A stretch of 64,000 bases of DNA from Hormiphora californensis (lineage: Eukaryota; Ctenophora; Tentaculata; Cydippida; Pleurobrachiidae): positions 4,390,996 to 4,454,995 of the forward strand of contig CM035357.1 of assembly GCA_020137815.1 (NCBI GenBank), written 5' to 3'. The translations under genes and the position numbers were made by a program. Positions 12,733-24,653 of this stretch are shown here, piece by piece. Each line of letters begins with the position of its first letter. Positions within the stretch are counted from its first letter, which is position 1. The notes under the pieces are model-generated. The model was not told the DNA's origin, did not search any database, and saw only the letters and a program-made list of their open reading frames with translations.

Positions 12733-12744
12733 GTTTCTCAGGAT

Positions 12745-13560
12745 TTTTGTAAACAGGTATCATAAATATGCAAATAACGGCTAAACGGTGTGAGATACGA
12801 CTTTTTGTCCGGGGGACGACCCCCCATAAATCGACCATTCTGCGTCGAAATATGTCCATGAAAACTTTCCAGGACGAGAGAAAGTGGAAATATTCCGAAT
12901 ATGCATTAAATCATGAATCAGTGCATAAATATGCAAATAACGGCTAAACGGTGCAAGATACGACTTTTTGCCAGGGGGACGACCCCCCATAAATCGACCA
13001 TTCTGCGTCGAAATATGTCCATGAAAACTTTCCAGGACGAGCTGAAGTGGAAATATTCAGAATATTCATAAAATCATGAATCGGCGCATAAATATGCAAA
13101 TAACGGCTAAACGGTGCGAGATACAACTTTTTGTCCAGGGGACGACCCCCCATAAATCGACCATTCTGCGTCGAAATATGTCCATGAAAACTTTCTAGGA
13201 CCAGCTGAAGTGGAAATATTCAGAAAATGCATAAATCATGAATCGGTGCATAAATATGCGAATAACGGCTAAACGGTGCAAGATATGACTTTTTGTCCGG
13301 GGGACGACCCCCCATAAATCGACTATTCTCCGTCCAATGCGACCAATGAAAAGCCATTATCATAAATAGAACTTGAGATATTCAGATATGCATATTGTCA
13401 TAATTATGCGCATATAACTCCTTAACGGTAAAAGTTTGAGAAAATTGTCCCGAGTAAGACCCCCCATAAATCGAATATTTTGCGTCGGTTAGAACCGTTG
13501 ATTTCTCTCTAGTATGAGTCATTACCGAGATATTCATAAATTCATACATAAATTATGCAT
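12745..13560. repeat. ~163-bp tandem repeat, four clear copies plus a decayed fifth
   Basis: Units start near 12,771, 12,935, 13,098 and 13,260 (measured at AAATAACGGCTAAACGG). Each contains GGGGACGACCCCCCATAAAT and a palindromic GC-rich core. The unit from about 13,380 is strongly diverged. Open frames across the array end inside each unit and look non-coding. Confidence 0.9.
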
Positions 13561-14744
13561 AATTAATGACTTAATGATCTCCAATCAAGATGCCACATAC
13601 TTTATGACACACAGAATAACTAGAGTAACCTAAGTTTAAAATTTCAGGGCTCTAGCTTTAGCTGTTTTTCCAGGCGAATGTTTGCAAAATGGTCGTGCCT
13701 TGTATGTATAGTGTCTACACAGGGTGTGTTTGGGACCCCCCTCGTAACTTTTGAACGAAACGACCGATTCACTTGAAATTTATATCACTAACAGTAATGG
13801 TAGAGGTACTTATAACTACAAAATTTCAGCTCGCTAGCTTATCGGGAACATGGTCAAACAGGCGCTCAAAAAGGGCGTTTGTCGCATCCGTATGGTATAC
13901 TGCACTGGCCCCCACTGGGGGGGGGGGGGGGTAAATGAATTTCTCGCGCCGGACTTAATTGTTTCAGAGTCATGTTTTGTTATGACTGGGGATATTTTTA
14001 ATGCTGGGGGCTGTGCCCCCAGACCCCCCTAAGGCCACGGGGCACTTGCCAGTGCAGTGATTCGTGCCTCACCTTTTGATGTCGTTTACGGGGCTTGTGA
14101 TCGTGCTCTAGTTCTAGGTTCACCTCCACACCATTGTTTCCTTCTCACGCCCGTAATATCCGTGACTATAATCTACTCAGCTGCCCCTGTAAGGAGAGAT
14201 CATACTGATAAAATGACAAGTAGAGGTTATAAGCACCGCTGGTAGCCCGCCCTGAGACTCTAATCTTAGAGACTTTGGCTGGCCACCATGGTGATAGATC
14301 CCACAACCGACCCAACTAAAGGCAAACCCAAACTATGAGCATGACTTGAACTTTGGAGGTTAGAAATATCATATCAGTATAATATATGACTACAGCTCAA
14401 ACTCATAGTATGAGCGTCTAAAATCTGGTCGCGCACAAGTCGCAACAAGGGTCGCACACAACAAGGGTCACATCAAAGTAATAGCTTGGGTTCCCGTTTA
14501 AAAGATTGATTTAAATTCATGGGATATGGTTTGTAAAAATAATTCTCGTTACAATAATGCATATACACACATACTGACACACTCTGAATGAAACTGTCCG
14601 TTTGAATTCTTCATTTGTACTCGGATTACCGATAATTAATTAATCAGTTAATTAGTACTGGTTGCGTTTCCTGCTTGATAACTTGATAAAATTGTTCTCG
14701 TATTCCTTCCTGGGATGGGGATGATGGTCGTTAAATCAATAAAA

Positions 14745-14900
14745 TTTGGTCCCTGGGTCCCTGGCAGAGCATTGGCCTGACCCATTCTCGTTCCTCTCAA
14801 ATTTGTGTGCGAGAACTGTGGTCAGAGCATTGGCCTGACAGCTGCAGGTCCCTGGGTCCCAGTATCACACTCGGTTTGGGCACATCTCACCCAGCTCTTT
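14745..14900. repeat. Possible tRNA-derived SINE fragment
   Basis: GGTCAGAGCATTGGCCTGAC followed by AGCTGCAGGTCCCTGGGTCC resembles a tRNA D-arm/A-box region through the anticodon arm, with a weak B-box-like end. Related pieces lie at about 14,765, 15,857-15,945 and 33,393-33,412. No complete tRNA cloverleaf can be drawn, so this is a SINE-like suggestion only. Confidence 0.35.
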
Positions 14901-15038
14901 GCTCCCTATTTCACTAACCTCTAGTACATGGTATTGCCCCCCCCCCTCCCCAGTCCCCACGTGTTCAATACCACGTCTAAACTTTGGTAACATAGACACC
15001 TGGCGAGACCCCCTATGTCAACAAGTCTAAACTAACCT

Positions 15039-15461
15039 CTAGTAAGGTCTGTATGATGAACTGGATCTCCTCTCCCCATATCCTCCTCCTCCTCCGTGGT
15101 GTCCAGACCCATGATGATGATGATGCTCCCTGGGGACTACACCCCTGTGAGCTGGCATGTCCCTGGGAATCTCGCCTCTGTGGGTTGGCATGTCCCTACC
15201 ATAATGGTGAGGGTGTTGGTGAGGGGCTCTCTGGTCGTAGTGGGGCATGTTGTACCCCTCTTGTAGTGGTGGTGGTCCAGGAGGGTGGTTGTATATTGTG
15301 GGCCGTGCATTGTTATTGTTGTGTTGATCCTTCACCTTGTTACCAGCACCTGAGGGAGAGGGTAAGGTAACCTGGGAGGGTGAGGGTGTTAACTTGGTAA
15401 CCTGGGAGAGTCAGATGTTTGAGGTTTTCATATTTATCCGGCAGGGATGGAGAGGGAGAGG

Positions 15462-15557
<96 letters not shown>

Positions 15558-18500
15558 AGAGAGAGAACCCCCATTTCGATAGTTACCTTTAGTGAAATCG
15601 AAGTTGTACTCTCTTGGTTCATTCCTCACGTATAAATTCACGTACCTTTTCCCTGCAATTTATCTGTGGTCAACTGGTCTTTAGTCTCTCTAGTATGACG
15701 TTGATACCAAATAACCAATTAACTAACCAATTAACTGATTAATTAACTAATTAAAATTACTACCAACAGTAGATCAGGGCTACCAACTGATCTACAGTCG
15801 GACCCCGATTTGAATCGGCTTCTCCCGAGGATCCCGGTAAATCGGGGTCCGACGGTAACTGTCAGAGTATTAGCTTGAGCCTATTCTCATTTCTCATTTC
15901 TAGCGAGAACCGCGCCACGGCCCACGGTCATCGCATTGGCCTAACAGGACTCTAATGTAGACTTCGATCTACTCAAGTATTCATTCGAAAGCATCTTCTA
16001 TAAAACCTCAGAAAGCCATACTACAAACATGGTTAACTGACCTAAAAATGCAATATCTTAGATTTTGGTCACAAACAATTAATACAGGGTTTCCCAAAAA
16101 GCAATGGCCCTCAGGTCAACCTTTTGATGCAATGGAATTGGAAAACAAAATATCGATCGTACTAACTACAGCTCCCTTTTCTCTATATTTTTACTTAATC
16201 ATGGTACGTGACCGTGCCTCGAGGCAACCTAGATCTAGGTTGTCGTCATATGCTATGTCAAAATGTCCAGTTGACTACATACTGCAAGCTTTACTGTCAG
16301 TGATTGGGCAACAGAATTGCATAGAGCACCAGAGATTGGGTGTTCGCAGTATACGGTTAATACCGGTTTCAACTGGATGGCTGCAGAGATCATATCCGTC
16401 AACTCCACCTCACATGTATGTTATATAGACGCTGTCAGACTTAGCCCGCCTGACCTGCCTTCGTGATTGAAGCAAATAGGGTCAGGCAATTGTCTGACAG
16501 GGTTCACATGATGAGGTGGGGGTGACAGATATAGGAACGATGAAGACATGAAAAAAAAAAAAAAAAAAAAAACTACAGGTCCTTTATTGGCGAAAACACT
16601 ATCTATGCTATGAGGTGACGAAACAAAAAGCCCCTTTAGATGAAACTATAATTTTGGGAAACCCTGCAACTTACAACTTACCCAAACAACCACAACATAC
16701 GCTAATTTAAGTAATATCATTATCAGCGCTGATGAGCCACGAAAATCTTATTTGAATAACGACCAACAGTTACACGCCGGATTACGGCTTACCCCCAAAG
16801 GCTTGCTTTGTTTTGCAGGGGACATGATCAACCCAAAGAGAAGCAAAACGATATCAGCACTGACAAACAAACAAACAAACATCTGATAACGCCCTATTAT
16901 ATAGCAATCACAAACCCACCAATGGTGCCCTTGTTTTTCCCCATCGCACTCTTCCTATCCTCCTCTGACGCAAAACCAACAACGGCAATTCCTCGATTTT
17001 GTCCTTTCTCATTCTTCAACAACTCAACCCCTGTAGTTCTGAGGGGCTCGAAAAAGGCCCGGACCTCTTCCTCGGTGGAGGTGAATGGGAGGCCGACTGC
17101 GTTAATCAGGTACTCCCGACCACTACTGCTGCTGGAACCTCTAAACACAAGGGGGGAGGGGGAATCAATCTGGGGGTGGGTCAATCTGGGGGCCGATAGA
17201 TCAATCTGGGGGAGGGTCGATAGATCAATCTGGATTTATATCAATTTATCTAGATTAATGTCACAATATATCAATAGGTATACAATATAAATGTCACGCT
17301 GTGCAGCCATAATGGTTACAACCAGTTTTGATCAGGTTACACCAAATTTTAATCTTTGTAACATGGCGTGCAACACACTCTCTTTTGTAACATATTTTGT
17401 AACATGTTTTGTGGAACGAATGAAGTTGCTTACCAATCAATTTCAGATAAACCAGGCCCAGTAAAATAACAAAGTATATAATATTATCCCTCGCATTTAA
17501 TCACAGTCAGTCATGTCAGTCAACAACTATATCTTCATCAACGTAAACAACTCCCACACCTAAATTCCATTGGGTGGCTATTTTCTAGTAAGCCATCATA
17601 GTGGATCACATACCTGTAAGCTGCTGGTCCGGGTGACACAACACGGGGTTGTGGGGCATGTCTGTCACTAGCATGATCTAGGACCATGGGACGTTTCCTG
17701 CCCTTCTTCTCCGATTCAGGTGTCTTGGTCGGGGCAGTAGAGGCGGTGGAAGATGATTTGAGGGGTTCCCGCCGCCAATCGCACCGGGAAGATGCTGTTA
17801 CGGTTATAATTGTTGTCGCTCTGTGGGGGGAAGATCAATAGTTATAAATGAGGGGATGAATAATTAAGTGAGGCGGATCAATAATCCATTAATAATTAGA
17901 AATGATGGCAGATAAATAATTAGAAATACATTACATACCCAGACTCAGCGTTTAGTGGCTGTTTATTATGAGCGAGAGCCTTAGCCGCATCCTTAGTATT
18001 CAGGAACTCAACGAACGCTTCACCATTACAATCACCCCGGGGAAGGGTAACCAGCTGGACTGCCCGGACCTCGATACCAAAGAAGAAATCAATGATTTCT
18101 TGTTTCTTGGCTTTTAGAGGTAGGTTATCTAGCCTGCAGCGGGGGGAGATCATGTTATGTTATTATACTGAGGGGGGGGGGGTGCAGCCTCAAAAATGGC
18201 ACACTTTCTCCGAATAGAGAGGGTCTAGCATAATCAGAATATTTCCCCGAAAAGCCTGCAATTACTTGAGAATGGGTTCCTCCAGATCCTCTGCAGTTTT
18301 TGCTATCTTTTCAGTTCCTGGGATGGCTTGGAGCCAGTCCGATTTACTAGATTTTGTGACGTCAATATACCTGGATTATTGTAATTAGTGATTATAATTG
18401 GTGATTTAATTAGTGATTATAATTTCAAATAATGACTGACCAACGTTATGTTTCCGAGCTGGATACCAAAAGAAATTACCCCTGAGGACTGATAAGTGAG

Positions 18501-20359
18501 GGGTCATTTTCGACCGACTGGGGTAAGTACCGGTGGGCGAGTTTCAACGTGTACTGTATCAACTTTCCGGTTATTCCACCCCTTACTTACTCAACAACTT
18601 ACCGATGGGCGAGTTTCAACTTATATTGTTTGAGTGCTTCTTTAGCGTCCTCCAGAGATCCAAAATCAAGGTAGCAGTCCCCCTTACAGCATCCCTGATC
18701 GTTTAGCACCATCTGAGACAAGGGGGTATTGTATTATAAATTTTAGTCAGGGGGTTTAAAAGTGTCTGAAGTCAGAAGTGGGGTTAGAAGAGTGTCTAAA
18801 GAGTAAAGGGCGTGTTTAGGGAAAAGGGGGGAAATTAATATTCTGTCAGCTGAGAACTTATAATACTACATAATTACACTAATTACCCAGTAATTACCTC
18901 AACAGTTAGAATTTCTAACTTTGGAAAGAATCCTCGGATTTCCTCTTCAGTTGCCCGGTAAGGCAGCCCTTTCAACTTCACTATCGGCTCAGTGATGTTT
19001 GTTAACACTGAAATACAGAGCTTGGTAGAACGTCGGCTTAGTATAGTATCACCAACCAACCAACCAACCAACACAGGGGTGAGAGTGAACCGAAACAGAA
19101 TTGTACAAGTTTGATGTAGGTAGTAGTGCAGTTCTGGGATCGTGCGTAGGGTACCCGAAAAGGGTTCACGCCCATGGCAACCACTAATCAAATCAAATCA
19201 AATCAACTTACGATCATTCTGTTTCTTTAACGCCTCATCCATATCACTCTGAGTAGCTTTAAAGACCTGACAAAACCTCTGTCCCATATAGTTCCTATCT
19301 TTCGTCATGGCCAGTTTCACATCGTCAGCTGTAAGGAGCTCAACATAACAAGCCCCGGAAGCAGAGCCATCTCCATTTCGCAGGAAGTGAATGCCACTGA
19401 GGGAGAGGGGATGTTAGGATCTGGGATCTTTCCATGTTAGGGTGTGGGTCTTTCCATATTATGGCATGGAGTTGTTCCAAATTAGGGCATTGGTATTGGC
19501 AACAATTGGTGTATTTTTGTTGTTACAACTATTAGTACATACTGGTATTTCCCTCCCACTATATCGCAGCCCGCCAGGAACACCGATACGTCCTTATGGA
19601 GAGAGGTAAATGGCATCCCGGTGATCTTGACGTTATAGGTCTCCTCACAGGTAGCGTTATCTGGAAGGATTGGAGTTATTATGAAGACAAATTGGGGATT
19701 AAAAGTTATATTTCCCACAACTGAGAAGAACACCCCGAAAAGTCCCAACTAGACACCCAACTAATACCTAGACACCCAACTAATAACTAGACAGCCGACT
19801 GAACACACAAACCTAGGTTACTAGACACAAACCCCACAAACCTAGGTTACTAGCGAGTGCCTCATCCATTGTATCCCTATCACACTGCGTCACATCAACA
19901 TATCTCTCCTTGATAAACTTTTTATGGCACGCCAGCGCAGTTTCCAGGTCCTCCTCACTCAGCAGTTCCACAAAGGCTTCGTTACTCTTTCCCGAGTTGT
20001 TGATGACAAAGTGAATGCCAGTGTTCTTGCCTCCCTGGATGTCACACCCGGCAAAGAACTCAGCCATGTCCTGGAGTGGGGGGGGGTTGGAAGAGGGAGT
20101 TTTGGAGTTAGATTTGGGGGTTAGAATGCGGAGAATTAGACTAGCGGGGTGGTGGAGGGAGGTTTGGGGTTAGATATTCTGAAGATCGGGTACAAACTAA
20201 ACATCTTTCTAGTTAATAAAATATAGTGAGGGGGGGGGGTCAACTCTTTACCTGAGTGGTAGTATTGTAAGCAAATCCTTTAGCTCGGACAATGTAATCC
20301 TCTCCATTGTCGGGTGTTCCACTCTTGGATTCCTGGTCCTCTGATGTCCACATGGCCAT
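15039..20359 (-). CDS. Five-RRM RNA-binding protein, hnRNP H/F or RBM12-like
   Basis: Eleven exons: 20359-20252, 20070-19851, 19660-19543, 19396-19212, 19007-18898, 18712-18603, 18370-18266, 18133-17939, 17820-17614, 17140-16920, 15349-15039. They give 629 residues with matching phases throughout. Quasi-RRM domains lie at about 21-100 (DYIVRAKGFAYNTTTQ), 112-195 (YNVKITGMPFTS), 215-285 (IVKLKGLPYRATEEEI), 320-385 (LDNLPLKAKKQEIIDFF) and 458-525 (YLINAVGLPFTSTEEEV). The LPF/LPY RNP2 form is typical of the hnRNP H/F, GRSF1, ESRP and RBM12 group, which bind G-rich RNA and control splicing. A basic linker (about 385-452) follows RRM4, and the C-terminus is His-, Pro- and Gly-rich, ending SSSSYRPY. 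Five RRMs fit RBM12 best, but RRM1-3 look like hnRNP H, so I give no symbol. A second ATG two codons in is also possible. The final intron contains satellites. Confidence 0.88.
15446..15558. repeat. (GA)n microsatellite in the last intron of the RRM gene
   Basis: About 110 bp of GA with a few GGGA interruptions. Arg/Glu and Leu/Ser frames over it are by-products of the repeat. Confidence 0.97.
15791..15858. mobile_element. Tiny element with pogo/Tigger-like ends
   Basis: CAGTCGGACCCCGATTTGAA at the left and CGGTAAATCGGGGTCCGAC at the right are inverted repeats and make up nearly the whole ~68 bp. The same termini bound the 63,003-63,760 element, so this is a deletion derivative or a minimal MITE of that family. 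The CAGTCGGACC type of end with TA flanks is typical of pogo/Tigger-related elements. Confidence 0.7.
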
Positions 20360-20829
20360 CTAGGGAGCTGGCAGCTAAAGGAGAGAGGGTGAGGGGAGAC
20401 GGGAGCTATAACAAGACTCTCATCGAAAGAGAAATCTAAAACAAGGGAGGGAGGTAGGGAGGGGAGGAAGTGGGAAGGATAGGAACTAAAATACACGGGG
20501 GGGGGGGGGCAAGGTTTGAAAATAGTTTGGGAGCTGATTGGTTGGAAAGAAGAACTGGAGGCAAAAGAAAAACAACTGTTGAATTTTAAACCCAATTTAA
20601 ATTTTCAAGCACGTTGAACCATGCAAATTAAATATATCTGAATTAAAACCCAAGAGAAACATTCAAAATGAGTTAAAAAGTCACATAAGATTTTAAAATC
20701 ATTATTTTTACCCACGCAAAGAGAGCTACGATTTAATTTTTTTGAAATTTAAAATTTTTCAGTTTTGTTTTCCGATCTACAGAAACTATTCTATTTCACC
20801 AATTCTCTATATCTTTCTAAGACCCTGAT

Positions 20830-21026
20830 CTAGTGAGCGGGTTTCTTGGCGTCCTCAGCTTTCTTGTGCTTGTCCTCGTTCTTCAGATTTGTTGCAATCT
20901 TTCTTGTGTGGTCCTGACTGGTACCTGTTAACATAATGTTATTAATCATTCGGCAACGAAGTTACCCTTTCCTTGCCAGCGTACGAAGGGGTTATTTCGT
21001 AACAAAAACCATCATGGATGGAAGAG

Positions 21027-21080
<54 letters not shown>

Positions 21081-21337
21081 CCCTTCTTACTTTGTTCCTT
21101 GTGTTGAGCGGCACCCTTCTTGCTACCATGTTTCCTCCCTTTATCTCCCTGGAAATCTTCGTAGTTGTATTCTTCGTACTTATCCATTACCTGGGGAAGG
21201 GTTGATTACTCAACAACTGGTGACAGAGGGATCCGGTAGGCTCCAGGATGCGTCTTCATTTGATAAGGCGTGGTGGAACTTACTTCTTCTTCTAGAGCTG
21301 CGGCTTGAACTGCGACACCAGAGATGGGACTTGCCAT
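20830..21337 (-). CDS. NUPR1: NUPR1-like nuclear protein (p8 family)
   Basis: Three exons, 21337-21284, 21190-21091 and 20924-20830, encode 82 residues. The N-terminus is short and acidic (ending ALEEE). A Tyr-rich stretch (DKYEEYNYEDFQ) matches the DEY-DxYNF segment of NUPR1, followed by a basic GRKHGSKKGAAQHK segment and a C-terminus DHTRKIATNLKNEDKHKK that parallels the GHERKxVTKLQNxERKK helix. NUPR1 is a small, largely disordered stress-responsive chromatin-associated protein. The length equals that of the human protein. Intron 2 starts with a (CT)n tract on the coding strand (21,030-21,080). The family call rests on a short but ordered set of motifs, so it is good but not certain. Confidence 0.78.
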
Positions 21338-21813
21338 ACAATCCTAAACACAATCCGAACATGATGGAATTATTAGTTTTGGAAACGGGGCCGGGGAGGG
21401 GACGATATTAGTTGGGAAAATTAAATGGGACGTTAGTTAATCGTTTACAACAGAGTTAAAACTTGAAAATAACTTACATAAGAGAATAAATACGCCTACT
21501 TCAGTCAATAATAATGAGGGAACTGAATTCTACCTTCGGTATGATCTGTTGATTCTCATGGTGCGCTCAGATCAGGTCGGCAGACAACTAACACATGAAT
21601 ATATATAAGAACTTATGAAAATATTGTAAAGATCACTGTTTGGAAAGTTAAAAACTGTCAACTGATGTGTAATTAGAGCGTCTCTGGTCTGGCAGTCTCT
21701 TATTTTTGATTGAAGTCGTCTGAAATTCGGTGTTGGGGTAGGGTTCCACCCTCAGGGGAAGTTCCCCGTTTCACCCTCAGGGGAGTTTCCGCCCTCCGGG
21801 GGAGATTTCACCC

Positions 21814-22317
21814 TCAGTGGACAATTTGCGGGAGGGGTTCCGCTTTAATGGTGGACAATCCAAGGTTATTGTCTATCTCCTGGTCAATCTCCCCCACACA
21901 TGCTCTATAAGGAGAGAAATGGGGGTTACACACGCTCCCATATATGGTCATAAACACGCTCCCATACTCAAACATGGTCATAAACACGCTCCAATACCCA
22001 TATTATGGTCATACCCATATACGGTCATGATACTTACACGTTATCCCCTCTGACAAGGTAAAGACCAAGAGGAACCTCTTCTACACCCTGATTTCCTGAG
22101 AAAACTCGCTCACGGGCATCGTCTAGTATCAAGTTTACTGTCTGGTCGAATCCCTTTAGTGTTCCTAAGAGAGAGGAGATGTGGTAAGAAAATACAGTCG
22201 GGCCCAAAATTAATCCAAAATTAACAGCCCTCTACTCCCCAACTTACCGACAATAATGCGTCCATCACCAGTGGCAACCAGAGTCATCTTCCCAACAACA
22301 TCTTCCAAACTTGACAT
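21814..22317 (-). CDS. LSM8: LSM8, U6 snRNA-associated Sm-like protein
   Basis: Exons 22317-22248, 22164-22038 and 21904-21814 give 95 residues, against 96 in human LSM8. The Sm1 motif (ATGDGRIIVGTLKGFDQTVN), the connecting LILDDARERVF, the Sm2-type GLYLVRGDNV and the tail ending IKAEPLPQIVH all match LSM8 rather than LSM1. LSM8 replaces LSM1 in the nuclear LSM2-8 ring that binds the 3' end of U6 snRNA. All three exons join in phase. A ~120-bp inverted-repeat element lies upstream of the start. Confidence 0.96.
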
Positions 22318-22548
22318 TATACAGAGCTAGAAAAGATGCAGTTATAAAATTGGGGTTTTAAATAGGCCAAAGAAAAATCGGGGGGATAAGTGGAAAAATT
22401 GACAAAATCAAATGGAATTAAAAATAGCAATGCATACATACACTTGAATCTTCAGCATAGTGAGTGTCCCCGCAGAGGTCTACCACTGTGCTGTGCAGTA
22501 AATCACGACTCAAAATCAACAATATAAAAAGCTTCTAAACGATATGAT

Positions 22549-22671
22549 AAAGTGCGTTTCAAACGACTTGACCCGTAATTCTTGGAATTGGGCGCATTGC
22601 GCGTGTATTTACAAAGGGGAAATCCTGAATTTCCAGGAATCTCAGGTCAAGTCGTTTGAAACGCACTTTAA
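22549..22671. mobile_element. ~120-bp MITE upstream of LSM8
   Basis: TAAAGTGCGTTTCAAACGAC at the left is mirrored by GTCGTTTGAAACGCACTTTA at the right, with ~38-bp imperfect terminal repeats and a short AT/GC-mixed centre. No coding capacity. Confidence 0.8.
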
Positions 22672-22793
22672 CTACCGTACGCTACACAAAAACCTTGTAA
22701 CGATTCAAATCCTCAATATTCAGTTTTCAAAAAAACCAACTACAATACTACATGAAACCTTCCGCAAACTAAACCCATCAATTGACTAAAACC

Positions 22794-24203
22794 CTACTTC
22801 TTATCATGATGATGATTACTTAGTTTATTCCAAAGTCTCTGTTGAAGGGGTGCCAGAGCCCCTGCCTTATTATCCCTCCTAACCCACTCCAAATGGTCCA
22901 TAGCCTCCTCAACCCCGGACCCTGACACCACCGCACAATGCGCTAACAACACACTAAATACACTTTTCTGGGCCTTAGACCCGTGAATCACCTTAACCAT
23001 CTCTGGGACAGATCTCGCCAGCGCTGAGGCCGCTTTCTCGTAATCACCCCTGGCCATTTCTTGGCACCCAGCCACCAAGTCAGGCCCAAACTGCTCAGTT
23101 GCATCCTTGTTCCATCCCGATCTGGCTGTGTTCCCAATATACCCCTGCATATTCCGTGCCAACTCGCCCACCCCCTCAACATCACCAGCCAGGGCTGAGG
23201 TAAACGCAATGTGGCCATCATAGAATAGCGATGTAAAGGCTGTTTTGTGTTCACTCCACAGCGGCACCAACTCTTTCTCCCTTCCTCCCGTACCCACCCC
23301 ATCAGCTGTAATCCTCATTAACAGCGAGCTGGCATCTGATAACGGGAATGAATCTCCTCCCCGGGCCTGTCCGATAATCTCCGCATCGTATATCCCCAGA
23401 GCGGTGCCATGTTGCCCAAGTTGGACGTGAGCACCGGCCTTGTGCCAGTGTATGTGGTGTGTGAAGTTCACACCGCGAGTCCAGTACGGCTCGAACTCCC
23501 CGATCACACTCACGACTTTCTCTGGGGCTACCATGTTTTCGTAGGTGTGAGCCATGGCGTGTAGGGCCCAGGAATCAAGGGGGAAGATCTCGAGGGCTTT
23601 TCGTCCAGCTTTCTCTGCCTCATCATATTCCCCCATTTCAGCGTACCCAAAACACAGTTTACCATGTATTAGCCCATAGTGGGGGTTGTGTGGTTTATTG
23701 TAGTGGGATATCACGCTTAGAGGGATATCTCTCATGTAGCGTGACATCCCTGTTACTAGTCCTAGGATATACCCCAGGTTAAATCCATGTAGATCTCCAG
23801 GCCATTTTCTACTAATATCAGCGTATGTCTCTACTGCACCTTTCAGATCCTCTTTATAAAGACACATGGCGGCCCTCATGTGTGCTTGGTGCCACGGGTG
23901 TTGCTCCTCGATCGGGAATCTCTCACACAACCTATCAAACTCTCTCCTTCCCTCAGGGTTATCCGTCACAAACAACTTCAAACTAACTATCAGCAGCTCA
24001 CCGGATAGGAAATCAGGGTCTGCTTCCCTCATTTTCAGTAGCGTTGAAAATAGCCCACCGTGTATAGGGTGGTTGTAATAGTATACCAGTTGGTCCAGGG
24101 CGATATCGTATAGTTTAACGGCTTCGTTGGAGGTGGTCCCCAGGTGGAGGCCAGACTCTTTCCATCCTGCTATGTCCCTGAAGTGTTCTCGAAACTTTAC
24201 CAT
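22794..24203 (-). CDS. TTC38: TTC38 (tetratricopeptide repeat protein 38), intronless
   Basis: A single open frame of 469 residues, the same length as human TTC38. Diagnostic features in order: TTSNEAVKLYDIALDQLVYY near the N-terminus, repeated helical TPR-like units, FPLDSWALHAMAHTYE at about 215, HHIHWHKAGAHVQLGQHGTA at about 250 with IYDAEI following, and a C-terminal HGSKAQKSVFSVLLAHCA segment. The cellular role of TTC38 is poorly known; the fold is an alpha-solenoid. The lack of introns in a neighbourhood of intron-rich genes could mean retroposition or intron loss. There is no frame damage. The start ATG lies about 450 bp from the end of SF3A2. Confidence 0.94.
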   Translation of the reverse strand: MVKFREHFRDIAGWKESGLHLGTTSNEAVKLYDIALDQLVYYYNHPIHGGLFSTLLKMREADPDFLSGELLIVSLKLFVTDNPEGRREFDRLCERFPIEEQHPWHQAHMRAAMCLYKEDLKGAVETYADISRKWPGDLHGFNLGYILGLVTGMSRYMRDIPLSVISHYNKPHNPHYGLIHGKLCFGYAEMGEYDEAEKAGRKALEIFPLDSWALHAMAHTYENMVAPEKVVSVIGEFEPYWTRGVNFTHHIHWHKAGAHVQLGQHGTALGIYDAEIIGQARGGDSFPLSDASSLLMRITADGVGTGGREKELVPLWSEHKTAFTSLFYDGHIAFTSALAGDVEGVGELARNMQGYIGNTARSGWNKDATEQFGPDLVAGCQEMARGDYEKAASALARSVPEMVKVIHGSKAQKSVFSVLLAHCAVVSGSGVEEAMDHLEWVRRDNKAGALAPLQQRLWNKLSNHHHDKK

Positions 24204-24653
24204 GCTCCTTTACTGGCCATGTTGCTAAAGAGTGAGGGAGAGATAGTTGTGAGGGAGAGGTGAGGGAGAGGGAGGGAGAGGTTATTCATTGCTAGAGAAA
24301 GAAAGGTTATTCTAGGATACAATGCAGATAATTCGAGGGGAGGGAGGAAGAGGTTGTTGTTTGGTAAGGTATCAGAGGAAAACACACAAAGAAAGGGAAG
24401 CAACATAACTTTGATAAGATGATAATATAATAAGTCAAGTAAAAATATAAATGAGCTGATCTAGCAGTGTCCGATAATAAGTTGCCCCGCCACATTGCTG
24501 TTTCTGTCTTTCACACCATGGACTATGTCAACATGTGGGGAGTACATTCGAGGTGACTGCAAGGAGTAGTCCTGACAAGAGGTGACAGCTCTCTGATCCA
24601 GACTCCATATATTCCACAATTTATTGTATGGGGCTAGTATTGATCGCATGATG

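Larger units (their letters stand above)
8716..15038. other. No gene identified; mobile elements and tandem repeats
   Basis: This stretch holds an inverted-repeat element (9399-10,229), a 57-bp palindrome, a 1.7-kb foldback with minisatellite arms, a 76-bp inverted repeat and a 163-bp tandem repeat. The rest (for example 8,720-9,390 and 13,560-14,740) is AT-rich sequence in which I see no exon. Confidence 0.65.

Noticed and set aside
21245-21340. Possible last exon of LSM8
   Set aside because: The true LSM8 exon 3 was found at 21,904-21,814 with the family C-terminus; this exon instead starts the NUPR1-like gene.
22988-23302. 104-residue frame overlapping TTC38
   Set aside because: Shadow frame of the TTC38 coding sequence on the same strand.
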